From positions 6,113,692-6,177,691 of the forward strand of contig NC_083871.1 of the NCBI RefSeq assembly GCF_032452875.1: a DNA stretch of 64,000 bases, given 5' to 3'. The translations under genes and the position numbers were made by a program. The stretch is from Bos javanicus (Eukaryota > Chordata > Mammalia > Artiodactyla > Bovidae). The notes beneath the pieces were generated by a model, which saw nothing but the letters and a program-made list of their open reading frames with translations, made no database searches and was not told where the DNA came from. Below, piece by piece: positions 24,351-37,048 of the stretch (position 1 is its first letter; the number at the start of each line of letters is the position of its first letter).

Positions 24351-24630
24351 ATAGTGTTCACTGAAAGGACTGATGCTGAGGCTGAAACTCCAACACCTTG
24401 ACCAGCTAATGCGAACAGCTAACTCATTGGAAAAGACCCTCATGCTGGGGAAGACTGAGGGCCGCAGCAGAAGGGGATGACAAAGTATGAGATGGTTGGG
24501 TGGCATCACCAACTCAATGAACATGAATTTGAGCAAACTCCGGGAGATAGTGAAGCACAGGGAAGCCTGGCATGCTTCAGTCCATGGGGTCACAGAGTCG
24601 GACATGACTGAGGGACTGAACAACAACCCT
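24351..24630 (+). mobile_element. BovB 3' fragment
   Basis: ggactgatgctgaggctgaa through gcatcaccaactcaatgaac and catgactgagggactgaac matches the BovB 3' end. It is truncated at the 5' side and diverged. Confidence 0.85.
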
Positions 24631-24633
24631 TGA

Positions 24634-26263
24634 TACAGAGCATCTTCCTGAATCCTTCCCTCTGCTCTCAGAACAAGCACTTTCAATCTCTGTTGTAACA
24701 GAGGAGGCAGTCAGAGTTGCTAATCAAGGGGTCTCCTTCAGCCCCCAGCACACACAGAGCCCTTGACTTTGTCCATGTGCAGCAGGGCCACAGAGAGGCC
24801 TGGACCCTTGGGAGGCTGTTGCTGGCTGACGTGGTCACAGGCCATGCTTGAAGGACCCTGATTCCCAGGTGGAACTTTCTAGATCTGCACCCTGTCTCAC
24901 CCCTGGAGATGGGCATTCACCATTGATGGAAGAGCTGGATGGTTCAAGTCAGCTCCTGTTTTCTGACAGGACTTTCTTAGTCAAAGTCCAGGGAGCCAGT
25001 GAGCAAAGCACCACACAAATCCCTCCTGGAGGCTGGGGCAGCATGGCGTGTGGATGTGTGGAAATCACTTTCACAAGGAACATTTCTCTAACTGCAAAAG
25101 GAAGTGAGGCAAGCAGTTTATTGGGGAGAAGCAGAAGCAAGAGGAAAGTGATTTGCCTTTTTTCCTCTTTTTCTCCTGGGAGGAGAGTGATCCTGCAAGA
25201 ATCTACCAGCAGGGCGTCAGACTCCTTCCCTATTTGCTGGAAATCCCACCCTCCGAGGCTTCTCAGCAGTTCCTGCAGGTCACCGCTGCCTGGAGGGGAC
25301 TGGCGGTCAAGGGAGCAGCGGGCCTGGGGCACAGACCCAGGGGAAGTGCGGTGAAAGTCTGGGAGGTGCGGGGAGCATCAGGGAAGAGCAGTCCCACCCC
25401 AGAGACACCTTGAAGGGCTAGTGAACCTGCTTTATTGAAGGCACATGGCCTCGGGCAAATGCTATCTCCCTGCTGGCAGAGTGGAAGCCTCGGTCCTCAA
25501 GTGGAAGTGAAAGTTGCTCCGTAATTTGAATATCGAGGGCAGCCTCCAGGATTCAGTAGCCCAGGCAGGCTTCCTCAGGAACAAGCTGGGAACCCACGGT
25601 TGTTTTCGGAGGGGGGAGGAAGGGCGTTTGTGGGGCATTGACGCTGACAGGCCCTGCGGGACTCCAGGGCAGGGAGGCCGTTTTGTCCCCCGTCCCTTGC
25701 AGGCAGAACTCTGGCCCCACCACCTTCTCTGAGCTCCAAAGGGCAGGACAGCAGCTCCACAAAGGAGATGTAGCCATGAAGCCACCTGAAGCAGAGGCGC
25801 AGCCACATTAGAAGAGGCGCCACCTAGGGCCCTGCACACACCTTCAGCTTCTCGGCAATCCCACCCTTTTGAAACTGCAGAATAAAAAGGACTACAAGAC
25901 AGTCACACCCTCTGGCCTGACTATGCAACCTTCCCCTACTCACCGGGGAGGGGGCACAGTTCTTGAGGCACAGGCCTGCTGCGATCCCCCTTTGCCTGGC
26001 AAAGTAATGAAGGCCCTCTATCTTTCTCCTCCATGACTCCATGGTGCAGAGAGAGCCGAGATCCTGGCAACAGTGCTGCCCTGCTCCAGCTCAGCAGAGC
26101 TGCCCCACGATGCACAAGGCGAAGCTTTCCTATCTGCTCTGTCCAGTGTGGCAGCCACAGCCCCACGCAGCTCATGGCACTGTTAGAATGAGGCTGCTGT
26201 GTCGGGCAGTCTGAATTTTCTCATTTATTTAGTTTTGATGACTTTAAGTTTAGATCACTCGCT
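24634..26263. other. Single-copy intergenic stretch
   Basis: Moderately GC-rich. Overlapping open frames on both strands at 24848-25840 have no recognisable domain and I do not call them. Confidence 0.5.
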
Positions 26264-26943
26264 GTTCAGTTCAATTCAGTTCAGTTGCTCAGTCATGTCC
26301 GACTCTGCGACCCCATGGACTGCAGCACGCCAGGCCTCCCTATCACCAACTCCTGGAGTTTACCCAAACCCATGTCCATTGAGTCGGTGATGCCATCCAA
26401 CCATCTTATCCTCTGTCGTCCCCTTCTCCTCCTGCCCTACAATCTTTCCCAGGATCAGGGTCTTTTCCAATGAGTCAGTTCTTCACATCAGGTGGCCAAA
26501 GTATTGGAGTTTCAGCTTCAGCATCAATCCTTCCAAAGAAATCCCAGGACCGATCTCCTTTAGAATGGACTGGTTGGATCTCCTTGCAGTCCAAGGGACT
26601 CTCAAGAGTCTTCTCCAACACCACAGTTCAAAAGCATCAATTCTTCGGCGCTCAGCCTTCTTCATAGTCCAACACTCACATCCATACGTGACTACTGGAA
26701 AAGCCATAGCCTTGACTAGATGGACCTTTGTTGACAAGGCAACGTCTCTTCTTTTTAATATGCTATCTAGGGTGGTCATAACTTTCCTTCCAAGGAGTAA
26801 GCGTCTTTTAATTTTACGGCTGAAATCACCATCTGCAGTGATTTTGGACTCCCCAAAAATAAAGTCTCTGTTTCCACTGTTTCCCTCTATTTGCCATGAA
26901 GTGATGGGACCGGATGCCATGATCTTAGTTTTCTGAATGTTGT
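26264..26943 (-). mobile_element. BovB 3' fragment
   Basis: It starts with the tail (gttcagttcaattcagttcag) and reads on the minus strand through the RT C-terminal text (FELWCWRRLLRVPWTARRSN) to IQKTKIMASGPITSW near 26885-26940, where homology stops. Confidence 0.9.
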
Positions 26944-27815
26944 GGCTAGTGGCCTTTGTGTGGATCAGCATCACTCTTTGCAGAAGTCCTATTTGCGGAT
27001 GAAAACAAATGCTCTGTCCTGGAATTTCCATGCTGCAGATGTGGGAACGGGCGCCCTGTTTCTCGAAGCAAACAGGCAAGAAGCAGAATTGGTCTTTGCC
27101 GCTTCGAGGCACAGCATGGGATGGGTGTGCACCCAGAGTGTGTTGGAGTGATCAGGTAATCCTCAGGGTAAGACACTGCTACTGTTTTCCTTTTTGATTT
27201 AACACGATTCTGTCGCACAGGAGTTCTGCTCCAGATCACCGGGAGTCTGAGCTGCCCCATGGCCCCATAAATGTGGGCTGACCCCCCCCCCAGCTGGGGG
27301 TGCAAGGTGAGAGTGGGGACCATTTAAGCCTCTGTGACATTGTCTCAAGGGAATGGCCTTTGTTGCAGTATTGCTGTCCACGCGGCCCTGCAGTCTTATG
27401 CTTTTTCTACGTGTCTGACCCAGAGAAGTGTTCATTCAGTGACTGTGGCTCTTGCGTGAAATGGGCGGGCGTTAGGAACTGTGCCTCAGGGTGACTCCCT
27501 GTGACCTTGAAGAAGTCATTCTGTGTCCTGGTCACTGGTTTCACTACCTGAAGCGGCTGTTCACTCCCATCCCCACCCTTCCTCTAAAAGCCCGGCTGTC
27601 CCTTGACGGCCGGGTGTTCCAGGACCAGGATGGGGTCTCATTTCCTGCTTCTTCCCCCAGGCCCTTGCTTAGCCTTGATGCTGAGAAGGCCCTTCTCCAG
27701 CTTAGTGTGGATGCCGCTCTTCCTGCTGGACCCCTGGGTGGCTGGCCCTCAGGACCACAGAAGCTGCAGAACCCCCAAAGCCCTCCTGGGACCCCCTGGC
27801 TAAAATCAATGGCAT
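26944..27815. other. Single-copy intergenic stretch
   Basis: Contains a C9 run near 27282-27291 and short open frames only. Nothing recognised. Confidence 0.5.
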
Positions 27816-28406
27816 TGTTGTTGTTCAATGCGTCTGACTCTTTGTGACCCCACGGACTGCAGCATGACAGGCTTCCCTGTCCTTCACCATCTCCCGGAGT
27901 TTGCTCAAATTCATGTCCATTGAATCAGTGATGGTGTCCAACCATCTCATCCTCTGTCACCCCCTTCTCTTCCTCCCCTCAATCTTTCCCAGCATTAGGG
28001 CCTTTTCCAGTGAGCTGGCTCTTACCATCAGGTGGCCAAAGAATTGGAGCTTCAGCTTCAGCATCAGTCCTTCCAGTGAATAATCAGGATTGATTTCCTT
28101 TAGGATTTACTGGTTTTATCTCTACTTCCAAGGGACTCTTAGGAGTCTTCTCCAGCACCACAGTTCAAAAGCATCAATTCTTTGATGCTCAGCCTTCTTT
28201 ATGGTCCAACTCTCACATCTGTACATGACTACTGGAAAAACCACAGCTTTGACTATATGAACCTTTGTCAGCAAAGTGATGTCTCTGCCTTTTAATAGTC
28301 CCTCTAGGTTTGTCATAGCTTTCCTTCCAAGGAGCAAGCGTCTTTTAATTTCATGGCTGCAGTCACCATCTGCAGTGACTTTGGAGCCCAGAAACATAAA
28401 GTCTGT
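27816..28406 (-). mobile_element. BovB 3' fragment
   Basis: The reverse-complement text includes KVTADGDCSHEIKRRLLLG, FELWCWRRLLRVPW and the 3' part through gactctttgtgacccc. The tail is a gttgttgtt tract at about 27816. Confidence 0.9.
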
Positions 28407-28850
28407 TAATGGCATGGCTGTCCCCAAACTTGTTTCCAGGTTCAGGCCTCTGGTGGGCTGGTGCTCACCATCCCTCTGGCCCAAATTTCCCTGGGCCAAC
28501 CTTCTTCACCCAAATACCTCCTTCTGCCTTTCCACTCAAGTCTGTCCTTCCTGGTTTTCTGTCTGTGGGATCTGTTTCTGATGGAAGGGGCTGATGTGTG
28601 CAACAGTGAGTGGGTTCGTCTGTCTCTTCTTGTGGTTCTAGGGCATGTTTGGGTGCTCCATTGTTAGGCACATGCACGTTAAGAATTGCTATGTTCTCCC
28701 AGAGAACGGACCCCTTTGTCATCAGGTGAAGTCCCTCTATCCTGGATAACCTCCCTGGCTCTGAAGTCTGCTGTGTCTAAACTTACAACAACTCCTGCTT
28801 TCTCCTGATTGGTATTAGCAAAGGGTGTCCTTCTTCATCTCTTCAATCTA

Positions 28851-29068
28851 TGCATGCTCAGTTGTTGAGTGGCATCCAACTCTTTGCAACCCTATGGACT
28901 TTAGCCTGCCAGGCTCTTCTGTCTGTGGAATTGTCCAGGCAAGAATACTGGAGTGGGTTGCCATTTCCTTCTCCAGGAAATCTTCCTGACCCAGGGATCA
29001 AACCTACATTTCCTGTGTCTCCTGCATTGCAGGCAGGATCTGTACAGTCTGAGCTACCAGGGAAGCCC
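28851..29068 (-). repeat. Bov-tA SINE
   Basis: gttgagtggcatccaactc at the tail side, ggcaagaatactggagtg in the body, and ggatcaaacctacatttcc plus gagctaccagggaagccc at the tRNA-derived end. Confidence 0.88.
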
Positions 29069-30133
29069 CACATGTCTTACATTTAAAGTGACTTCTTCAT
29101 GGATGATGTGTAGTTGGGTCTTGTCTGTAGATCCACTCTGACAGTGTCTATGTTTCCAGTGGTGCATTTAGACCAATGATGTTTAAAATGAAGACTGATA
29201 CAGCTGGATTGGAAGCCACCACACTCGTTACTATTTTCTCTTCTTACCCCCTTTTGTTTGCTTGTTTTCACTGTCTTCCACTTGTCCTGACTTCTCTAGT
29301 TTTAATTGTTTTGTAAACAGGTTCCTGTCTCCTCTCTCTCTGCCTCTGGCTCAGACTAGCTGTGTCCGGTGGAGCCTTGCTACCAGTCTCTACCCCCCTC
29401 CTCCCCATCAGCTGTGTCCCCCAGGACTACCCAGCCTATCCCCTGGATGCGGCGCCCTGCCAGGGCCTGACCGCCAGGACCCACAGGAGAGGGCCCTCCT
29501 GGAGACCTCGGGAGCCTGAGGCCTGTGTCCCATTGCCTCCTGTCTTTCTCTGGGGAGACAATGCTGGCCCTGAAGCATGTGGAAAGATGGGGGGGGTGGG
29601 ATTCAGGAGGAAGAGCCCTGGGCTGGGGGGGTCCAGGCCATCATCTCGGTGGGATAAGACTTCACAGACCCCAAGGAGCAGGGGACAAGTGTCCAGGGAC
29701 AAGTGTCCATCCCATATGCCATGTGCCCTCTGGGGCCTGACCCCGAGCTTGGAATGGAAGTTTGGGGATGCTGAGGCAAGACCTCTGCCTCATAGTCCAG
29801 TGGAGGAGGCAGCCACTTAACGGAGCACCATGTGAGGCCTGAGACAGACTTAGACAGCTAGGAAGCCTGGAGATCTGGCCTTGAGACAGCTCCAAAGATT
29901 AGTTAAGAACAAAGGTTCAGCCTTGTTACATGCCTAGCTCAGCAGCTGGCATGGCTTGGGGAGCATTCCAGGGCCTGTGGGCTCATCATGGTGTCAGGCT
30001 GCCCAAGGTCAGGAGGAGCCTGGAGCGATGCAGAGAATCAGGTCCTGATCAGACTAGATGACATCGGCAAGGACCCCAAACTAGGACCCCTGACTCCAAG
30101 GCTCCTGGGGTTGGCACAGACCCTCAAGCACAT
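29069..30133. other. Single-copy intergenic stretch
   Basis: GC-rich from about 29330 to 29830. It includes the immediate 12-bp repeat gggacaagtgtc near 29681-29710. Open frames here lack domains and I do not call them. Confidence 0.5.
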
Positions 30134-30342
30134 GGTTGTTGTTCAGCCACTAAGTCGAGTCTGACTCTTCTGTGACCCCATGGACTGTAGCCCGCCAGGC
30201 TCCTCTGTCCATGGGATTCTCCAGGCAAGAATACTGGGGTGGGTTGCCATGCCCTCCTCCAGGGGATCTTCCCAACCCAGGGATCAAACCTGCAGCTCCT
30301 ATACTGCAGGTGGTTTCTTTACCACTGAACCACCAGGGGAGC
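30134..30342 (-). repeat. Bov-tA SINE
   Basis: gttgttgttcagccactaag tail side, ctcctctgtccatgggat body, ggatcaaacctgcagctcc and ctgaaccaccaggggagcc tRNA-derived end. Confidence 0.88.
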
Positions 30343-31890
30343 CTCTCAAGAATATACTGTACCTATTTTATTTTTGAACAGTAACACATATGATTGTTTT
30401 CCTGTAGGATGGTATAAAGGCAGCTTCAAAGAATCATGATGCTTTAAGGAGTGGGATCTGGGTGTGAGCAGGGAAGCCAAACGGGTTTTGTGAAGGGTAG
30501 TGCCCAGGAGGGAGGAGGGCCCTGAAAGGGGAATCAAACCAAGGGCCCGAGACCACACGCCCTCCTCACGGTGGGGCCTCGGCCCGCCCTTGCCCACAGG
30601 AAGCAGGAGGGAGGAAGCTGACGGGGACACAGCGGCAGGTGCAGGGAGCAGAGGCAAGGTGCCCAGAGGCCTGGAGTCCCGCCGTGGCGTCCCTCCGAGA
30701 GGGAGCAAGGCTTTGAGTGGGGCAGGCACTGCTGCGCTGCCTTCGGGGCCAGAGACCCTGGGAGTGTGCACGGGAGGCCCTGGATCAGGCAGAGCAGAGG
30801 GAGGGAGGCCGGAATCATGCAGGGAGAAAGAAAGTATCTTTGGACAATTCACACACTCAACGTCACATCTAGTTGGTTTGACAAAACATGGGAAAGAAGA
30901 AGTGAAATTTGTCAACTGCACCGAGATCCAGGCAGTTCACTTCAGGGGACAGCTTTGGTACCAAATTATCCTTGTTATGCAAATCTCCTCCCCAAGCGGC
31001 CAGCCTCCAGTTGTGCCTGGGGACTGTGGGGCCGCATCTGCTTCCCGTCCTGTGATCCCCGTAGCCACAACCCACCTGCTGGGCCGGCGCAGCACCCCGC
31101 TGCCAGGGAGGGGGCGCGGGCGGCCTATGCTGGGGGAGCAGGGTGGGGGGTGCCCGGAGGAGACATCACACAGGGATCATGCCTTGTTCCTGTCCTTGGC
31201 TTTGCCAAAAAGCGGAAAAAGCGAGGGGACTTCACACTGAGGTTTTCACCTTCCTCCTTAGGAAAATACAGCCCAGAACTTGGCATGTTTTGAAGCATCT
31301 GGTCCCAGCTGAGGCCTGAGGTCCGGGCTGCACCAAGTTCCCCATTTCCTTCCTGCCAGCATCAGCCTCAGGGGTCCCCAGCCCATCCCCGCCTCCTGCA
31401 TCTCCCTCCCCGGGCCCCCCGCCAACTGCCACGGCCAGTGTCCGGGTGCTCAGCTGGCAGCTTCTTCACAGCCCGCTCCTGGTCTCAGCTGCTTTACTGG
31501 GCCTGCTTTTCGGCCTCTCCTTTGGGCGCCGGGCTCCGGCGCTGGGACCATGGCCCTCTTCTCCGTGGGAACAGTGCTCTGCCGACCTCCAAGCTCGCTC
31601 TGCCCTCGGGCACCTCCTGGGTCCATCCTGATTTCTCGCTCTTGACCACCTGACTCTCAAACTGTGACCTGTCTTCACAGCTGACCCATTCTCGTCACCC
31701 AGTGCCTCCCCAGCTTCCCCGCTCAATCCCTCTGCCCAGCCCACGCTGCCCCTGCCCCTCACTAACCGCTCACAGAGGACCTGAGATCTGGGGTCAGCAC
31801 CTCACAAGTGCTCCGCACACAATCATCTCAGTCATCTTCAGTAGACAATTACACCCGTCCATGTTTACTGACCCGCATCTCAGTCTGCCG
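30343..31890. other. GC-rich single-copy intergenic stretch
   Basis: Long overlapping open frames on both strands (the longest at 30500-31240) are what high GC alone produces. I see no domain, no splice structure and no conservation evidence. It could hold an unannotated transcript, but the sequence does not show one. Confidence 0.45.
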
Positions 31891-31894
31891 GTTG

Positions 31895-32430
31895 CTGTCA
31901 CAAAACGCCAGATACCAGGTGGCTTGTGAACAACAGAAGTTCATTTCCTGCAGTTCCGGAAGCTGGAAGTCTTGAAGTCAGGGCCAGGTGAGGGCCTCTC
32001 CCGGTGGTGGATTTCTCACTGTCCTCACAGGAGACAAGGGCTGAGGGAGCTCCTGGAAGCCTCTTTATTAGGACACCAATCCCAGCAGGTGGTGCTAGTG
32101 GCAAAGAACCCGCCTGCCAACGCAGGAGACCTGAGATGTGGGTTCCATCCCCGGATTGGGAAGATGCCCTGGAGGAGGGCGTGGGAACATATTCCAGTAT
32201 TCTTGCCTGGAGAATCCCATGGACAGAGGAGCCTGGCGGGCTACAGTCCATGGGGTTTTAAAGAGTCGGACATGACTGAAGTGACTTAGTACGAAGCAAT
32301 CCCACAATGAGGACTCCATCCTGATGACTCAGTCACCTGCCAAACGTCCAACTCCAAGTACCTTTGGGAGGCAGGATTTCCACATATGATTTCTGTGGAG
32401 ACACAAACATGCAGACCGTAGCAAGCACCT
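31895..32430 (+). repeat. Old interspersed repeat (family not named), split by a SINE
   Basis: gccagataccaggtggctt, acaacagaagttcatttcc, gttccggaagctggaagtc, ttattaggacaccaatccca and, beyond the SINE, ggatttccacatatgattt and acacaaacatgcagaccgta follow a common old mammalian repeat in order. I cannot fix the family name. Confidence 0.55.
32085..32296 (+). repeat. Bov-tA SINE with 8-bp target duplication caatccca
   Basis: caatccca occurs at 32077-32084 and 32297-32304. Between them is a plus-orientation Bov-tA (ggtggtgctagtggcaaag head, gtgacttagtacgaag end). Confidence 0.93.
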
Positions 32431-32957
32431 ACTATGTGCCAAGTAACTCTTCTTGACACTGAAGATATGGCAGGAAAAAAAAAAAAAAAACCCTGCTCTT
32501 GGAGACCACACCCCAGTGAGAGAGAGTCAAGTCCTCTGCAGCCCCACTGCTGGAAGGTTATGCCTTTCCCCCCTTGCCAGGCCTCCTGCCGGCTCTTCTC
32601 GTCGCTCGCCTGCTTCTCATTATGCCACTCTCTTCTCTGCCTCCAGTGGCTCCCCTGCACCTGCTTCTCTCCTCTTCACACTCCTCTGGCTGCAGGAACT
32701 GAGCTTGCTTTCTCTTGCTTTCCTGGGCTCTGCTGCCTGCAGGATGAGGGTTCTGCTCCCCCTCCCCTTTCCTGCAGGGCGCGGGCTCAGCCCCCTCAGG
32801 TGGTGCCTGAGTTTAAATCCTACCTGCATCCGGCGGGGCAAGTCTGCCTGGAGTCAGCACGCCCACTGTGGTCAGGCGCTGAAGCTGGTTCCTCTAATCT
32901 AGGTTTCACAGGTAGCACAGCTACTATTTTGGTTTTCCACTCTCTGACTCTCTTGTC
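32431..32957. other. Single-copy intergenic stretch
   Basis: It includes an A17 tract near 32474-32490 and a C/T-rich segment (32560-32700). No gene recognised. Confidence 0.5.
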
Positions 32958-33072
32958 ATGGCAAACCCACTCCAGTATTCTTGCCTGGAGAATCCCATGG
33001 ACAGAGGAGCCTGGCGGGCTGCAGTCCATAAGATCGCAGAGTCAGACGTGACTGAAGCGACTTAGCACACGT
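32958..33072 (+). repeat. BOV-A body fragment
   Basis: ggcaaacccactccagtatt through cgtgactgaagcgacttagc is the 3' body of a Bov-tA/BOV-A unit. The head is missing. Confidence 0.8.
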
Positions 33073-33274
33073 GCGTGAGTTGTTTTAAATTTAAGAGGGG
33101 AAGAGATAGACATTATTAATTATGAATAATTATTTATTTCATTAATAATCAACTATTCAGTTTCTTCCTCTGTCAAAAAAGAGAGGGAGGTGGCAGGGCT
33201 GGAGGAGAGGGTTAAGGTTGTATCTGCCTTGATGGGGACCAGGTGGGTGGGGTCAGCTTATCTGGACTTGAGGA

Positions 33275-33408
33275 ACTGGTCCCATATTAGGCAGGTAGAC
33301 TCCACCCAGACCTCCTGCTCCAGAAAGGTCGGGAGTGGGTCTCTGGAAACTCCATTTATGAGAACCAGCCAGGTGATTCTGAGCTGCATTTGAGAACCAG
33401 GGTCATGG
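33275..33408 (-). repeat. MER5A-like fragment
   Basis: Reverse complement ggttctcaaatgcagctcag and aatcacctggctggttctc resemble the terminal part of MER5A. Confidence 0.5.
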
Positions 33409-34857
33409 GGGATTTCTGGATGCCCCAGGGCCCGGGGAAGGTGGTGTGGGTGAGGAAATCTGGAGGTGGTCCTGAGCTGGGAGCTGGGAATTTGGGTTAA
33501 TGCTGGAAGAGGCCAATGGAAGGACGGGAGCCTGGCCATGAGGCAGAAGTGCTATTCTAGGAGCCGAGTGGCTCCATTTCCCCCTCGTCAGAGGTGACAA
33601 GGGCCAGGCTCTTGGGGAATGCAGAAAAGATCCAGGCTGTGTCGGCAGCACCTGAGCTCCAGCCCTGCCTGGCAGCTGTGCTGGGCTGCTCTCTGGGTTC
33701 CAGTGCAGAGAAAGACCAGTGGGGTTCAGAGTGATGCCTGGGCTTCTGAGCAACAGGGGACCCCTGCCTTGGTGGTCTGAGCACTTCTTCCAAGTCTTGT
33801 ACTGATTGCCTAGCTCCTAGATGGCTGTTTTGAGCCCTGCTCAGGATTTGGAGTTGAGAGGCTGGCCATATGAAAAAAAATGAGACTTTTGGCAACAGCT
33901 GAGCAATCCTGTTCCTTAGAGTGCACGTACTTTTAGGGAAAATGCAGAACTTCACCAAGGAGTCACAAAACCTCCAAGATGTTTTATTTTGATAGAAAAT
34001 ATGACCAATTAATTGGAAATGTGATCAGAAATCGTTGGCACCTGAGCCCCCAATTCTGATGTTTAGCTCCTCAGATTTCACACTAATATATAAAACACAG
34101 CATGTTTTGTAAATTTACAGCACTCATCAGGAATAAAATTGGATGAGCAGCTGTCTTAAGGGAGGATAAAAAACTGCACTCAGGAAACTGCCAGAGCTGC
34201 CCCAGGGGGAACAGCAGAGGGGGAGCTGTCCAGAACATGCCAGGCTGTTCCAGGTGTGCAGGGAACAGTGTCTGTCTGACAACTGCAGCCACACCTCGCT
34301 TCCTTCACTCAGCATCTTCCAGGCCCTCTGTGCAGGCAACCAGGCTCTTTGAATCTTGGTGCATCCACCTGGAAGCAGTTGCAGTCATCCTGGGGCTGAC
34401 CAGGCAGACTGTTCCTGACTCTTGCCCCTCCCAGGCGTGAATGTGAGCTGTTCTGCTCCTCACCATCACCTCTGCTCATTACCATGAAGGAAACACCCTC
34501 CAGGGCTGACTTCCCAGAGTGGGGCTCACCAGGTTGGGCACATGGGGTGGGTGCACCCCTGACTCACTGAGGGCTTGCAAGGGGACCAGAGGAAGCTTAA
34601 TGGCTTACAGCACCAAAAAGATGCTGAGGATAATCATTCTTAGCATGACTTCAATAATATAAAAGGTAGTGAAAACCAAGAAATGAAGTCTATCATCCTG
34701 TGGAATGCTCTTAAAGTGAGGGTTTTGAACTTCACCCTCACTTGTTACCACGTCCTGGGTTCCAGGATGGATTGCTCCTCAACCCCTTCCCAAGCTCAGT
34801 TGATGAGCTTGAGAGATGAGGGCAGGCCACTGCCCTCCTCAGATCTCTTCTAGTTGA
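33409..34857. other. Single-copy intergenic stretch
   Basis: Only domain-free open frames on both strands. Nothing recognised. Confidence 0.5.
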
Positions 34858-35042
34858 GTGTTGGTCGTTCAGTTCAGTTTGCAACCCCCCACCAGGCTCC
34901 TCTGTCTGTGGAATTCTTCAGGAAAGAATACTGGATTGGGTTGCCATTTCCTTCTCCAAGGGATCTTCCCAACCCAGGGATTGAACCCAGGTCTCCTGTG
35001 TTGCAGGCAGATTCTTTACCATCTGAGTCACCAACGACGCCC
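34858..35042 (-). repeat. Bov-tA SINE, short form
   Basis: gttggtcgttcagttcag at the tail, a body with an internal deletion, then ggattgaacccaggtctcc and gagtcaccaacgacgccc at the tRNA-derived end. Confidence 0.85.
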
Positions 35043-36009
35043 GCTTCTAGACACACTCATTAGCCTTGGTAAGGTACACACAAACACATTCCTCACTCTC
35101 ACAAACAGACCCAGCCCCCCACCACCACCGCTTTGGAGTCACTTTTCTGCCTTAAATTGAGCCTAGGTCATTTCTGAGTTAATGCAGACACCCTTTATTT
35201 CTTGAATCTGTGACCACTGAGAAATAACAGGATGTAACTGTGAAACAGCGGATCTGGCAATGGTTGTGTCATTACCTCTCTCTAAGCCATGCGTTCATTC
35301 AGTGCAGTAACTTAAGGGTGCCGAAAACTTCTTTGAAGGATGTTGCCCCGGCCACTGACACTTACGAAAAGCCCCTGATGCCAAAGCCTGATGTGAAACT
35401 GAACAGTCTGCGGATTTCATTCAAGTTTCACCCCATTTGGATCAAATGTTGAACCGTGTAAACTTGATCACTTCATCTTATTTACTAGACTTGAGCCCAC
35501 ACCGTGTCTGGCTGGTTCTCCCAAAGGGCCAGAGGGTTTTAACCACCGAGCGTCTCGAGCAGTGCGCATCTGTGACAGACAGAGTTGAGACCTCCCAGCC
35601 CTGCGCGCCCTGCCCTAAACATGCAGCTCAGCAGGGAGACTGCCCTCAGGGTGGCCACTGCGGTCAGCCCTCGCCTCTATGCTCACCCCCTGCCGCCCAT
35701 CGCTGCACATGGCATTAAGCACTGCTCTAAGAAGAGCTGGGGAACATGTGTTATATTGCCCATGACCTCCACTCACCCTCCAACCCACAAGTACTCCAAG
35801 CCCAGCACAGCTTGAACAGGAGGTGCTCAGCCTGCCGAAGTGAACTGATGAACCAGCAGCAATGGCGAATGCATATGATCACAGATGATCCCACCTTGTC
35901 TTGTACCCGCCCCCAAGCCCATCTTCCTCCTCCAACTAGGAGGGAGTCTGTAGCAGGTGGCAGGTCTACACGGTGATTCTCTCAAGACCAGCATGGGCTT
36001 CACAGCATG
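35043..36009. other. Single-copy stretch just beyond the IKZF1 3' end
   Basis: No repeat or coding gene recognised. It may contain downstream poly(A) elements of IKZF1. Confidence 0.45.
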
Positions 36010-36032
36010 AGGCAGACAGAGTATTCACTGCA

Positions 36033-36038
36033 TTTATT
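36033..36038 (-). promoter_or_regulatory. Candidate IKZF1 poly(A) signal (AATAAA)
   Basis: The plus strand reads tttatt, giving AATAAA on the gene strand within gaactAATAAAtgcagtg. Cleavage would be expected about 10-30 bases further, near 36003-36023. The choice over other hexamers rests on the expected UTR length and on the unbroken, low-repeat sequence up to this point. Confidence 0.5.
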
Positions 36039-37042
36039 AGTTCTATCACCACAGAGTAAGCATTTGAAAATGTGTACAAAAGGATACTCTATTCCTCCAA
36101 GGCCACGCCCCTGTTCACAGCAAAACAGAAATAATTTAACATCATCATAGAGGCAGATTGGAAATACAACTGCATTTTCTCATTTACAGTCCTGTACAAG
36201 TATCTGCCAGAATGGCAGCTGCACACCTAAAGATGTATTAGATAGATACACATAAACTGAACCCTGAACAGTCACCACACACAACATTGTAAAAAAGTGT
36301 ATTAGAAAGTATTGGAAACAAGATTGCATATTCATTTCTGGTCACACTTGTTCACAGTGAATGCTATGGCACCGACAGCACATGTGCTTTTTCCCCTTTA
36401 ATTTCTGATGTCTGTATATCTTAAATAAGTCTAATTTTGGTTTTTTTTAAAGTAAAACAAACAAACAAAAAAAACACTCAATTGAAGGAGAGAGATCTGG
36501 ATTGCGAGTAGCGCTGCCCCTTCATTATTGCTGGAACATAAGTGCACGAGAGAAATAGATTTACTTCACGACTGGTCTACAGCAGTCCATGGCATCTTGC
36601 TTTTGTTTTGGCAAGAAGATGATGCTAAGAAAGTCCCACTGAAAACAAAACAAAACAAGGAAAGGCACAAAAATAGAAAAAAAAAACAAAAAAGAACTCA
36701 CATTGCATTGAGAGATAGCTGTCTTTCTTGACGAAGAGTCTGAGATCTCATTTTTGGTTGATTCTGAACTGGAAGTGAAACGTGCTGGTATCTGAAATGC
36801 TAGGTGCTGGGACACGCCCTTGGGTGACACAGCGATAGTAACATGATTCTTTGTAATGTCTTTTCTACAAGGACAAGCCCACACTCTAAGATACATGATG
36901 CAGGAAGACCGGGGTGAGGAATAGGGTCCAGGTGTTCTGAGTGGAGGGGAGCTGGGTGACCAGGATGGGCCAGAATGCCAAGCAGGGACTTCTCTCGATC
37001 AACAGAATCCACCTGCTCCTGGTGCCCCTCCTTTGGTTGATA

Positions 37043-37048
37043 TTTATT
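37043..37048 (-). promoter_or_regulatory. Possible alternative (proximal) poly(A) signal
   Basis: A second AATAAA on the minus strand (gaaAATAAAtatcaa context) lies about 2.7 kb after the stop codon. It could give a shorter IKZF1 message. The sequence alone cannot show that it is used. Confidence 0.25.

Noticed and set aside
30500..31240. 246-residue open frame on the plus strand
   Set aside because: It lies in a GC-rich block with equally long frames on the opposite strand, contains no domain, and is of low complexity. I do not call it a gene.
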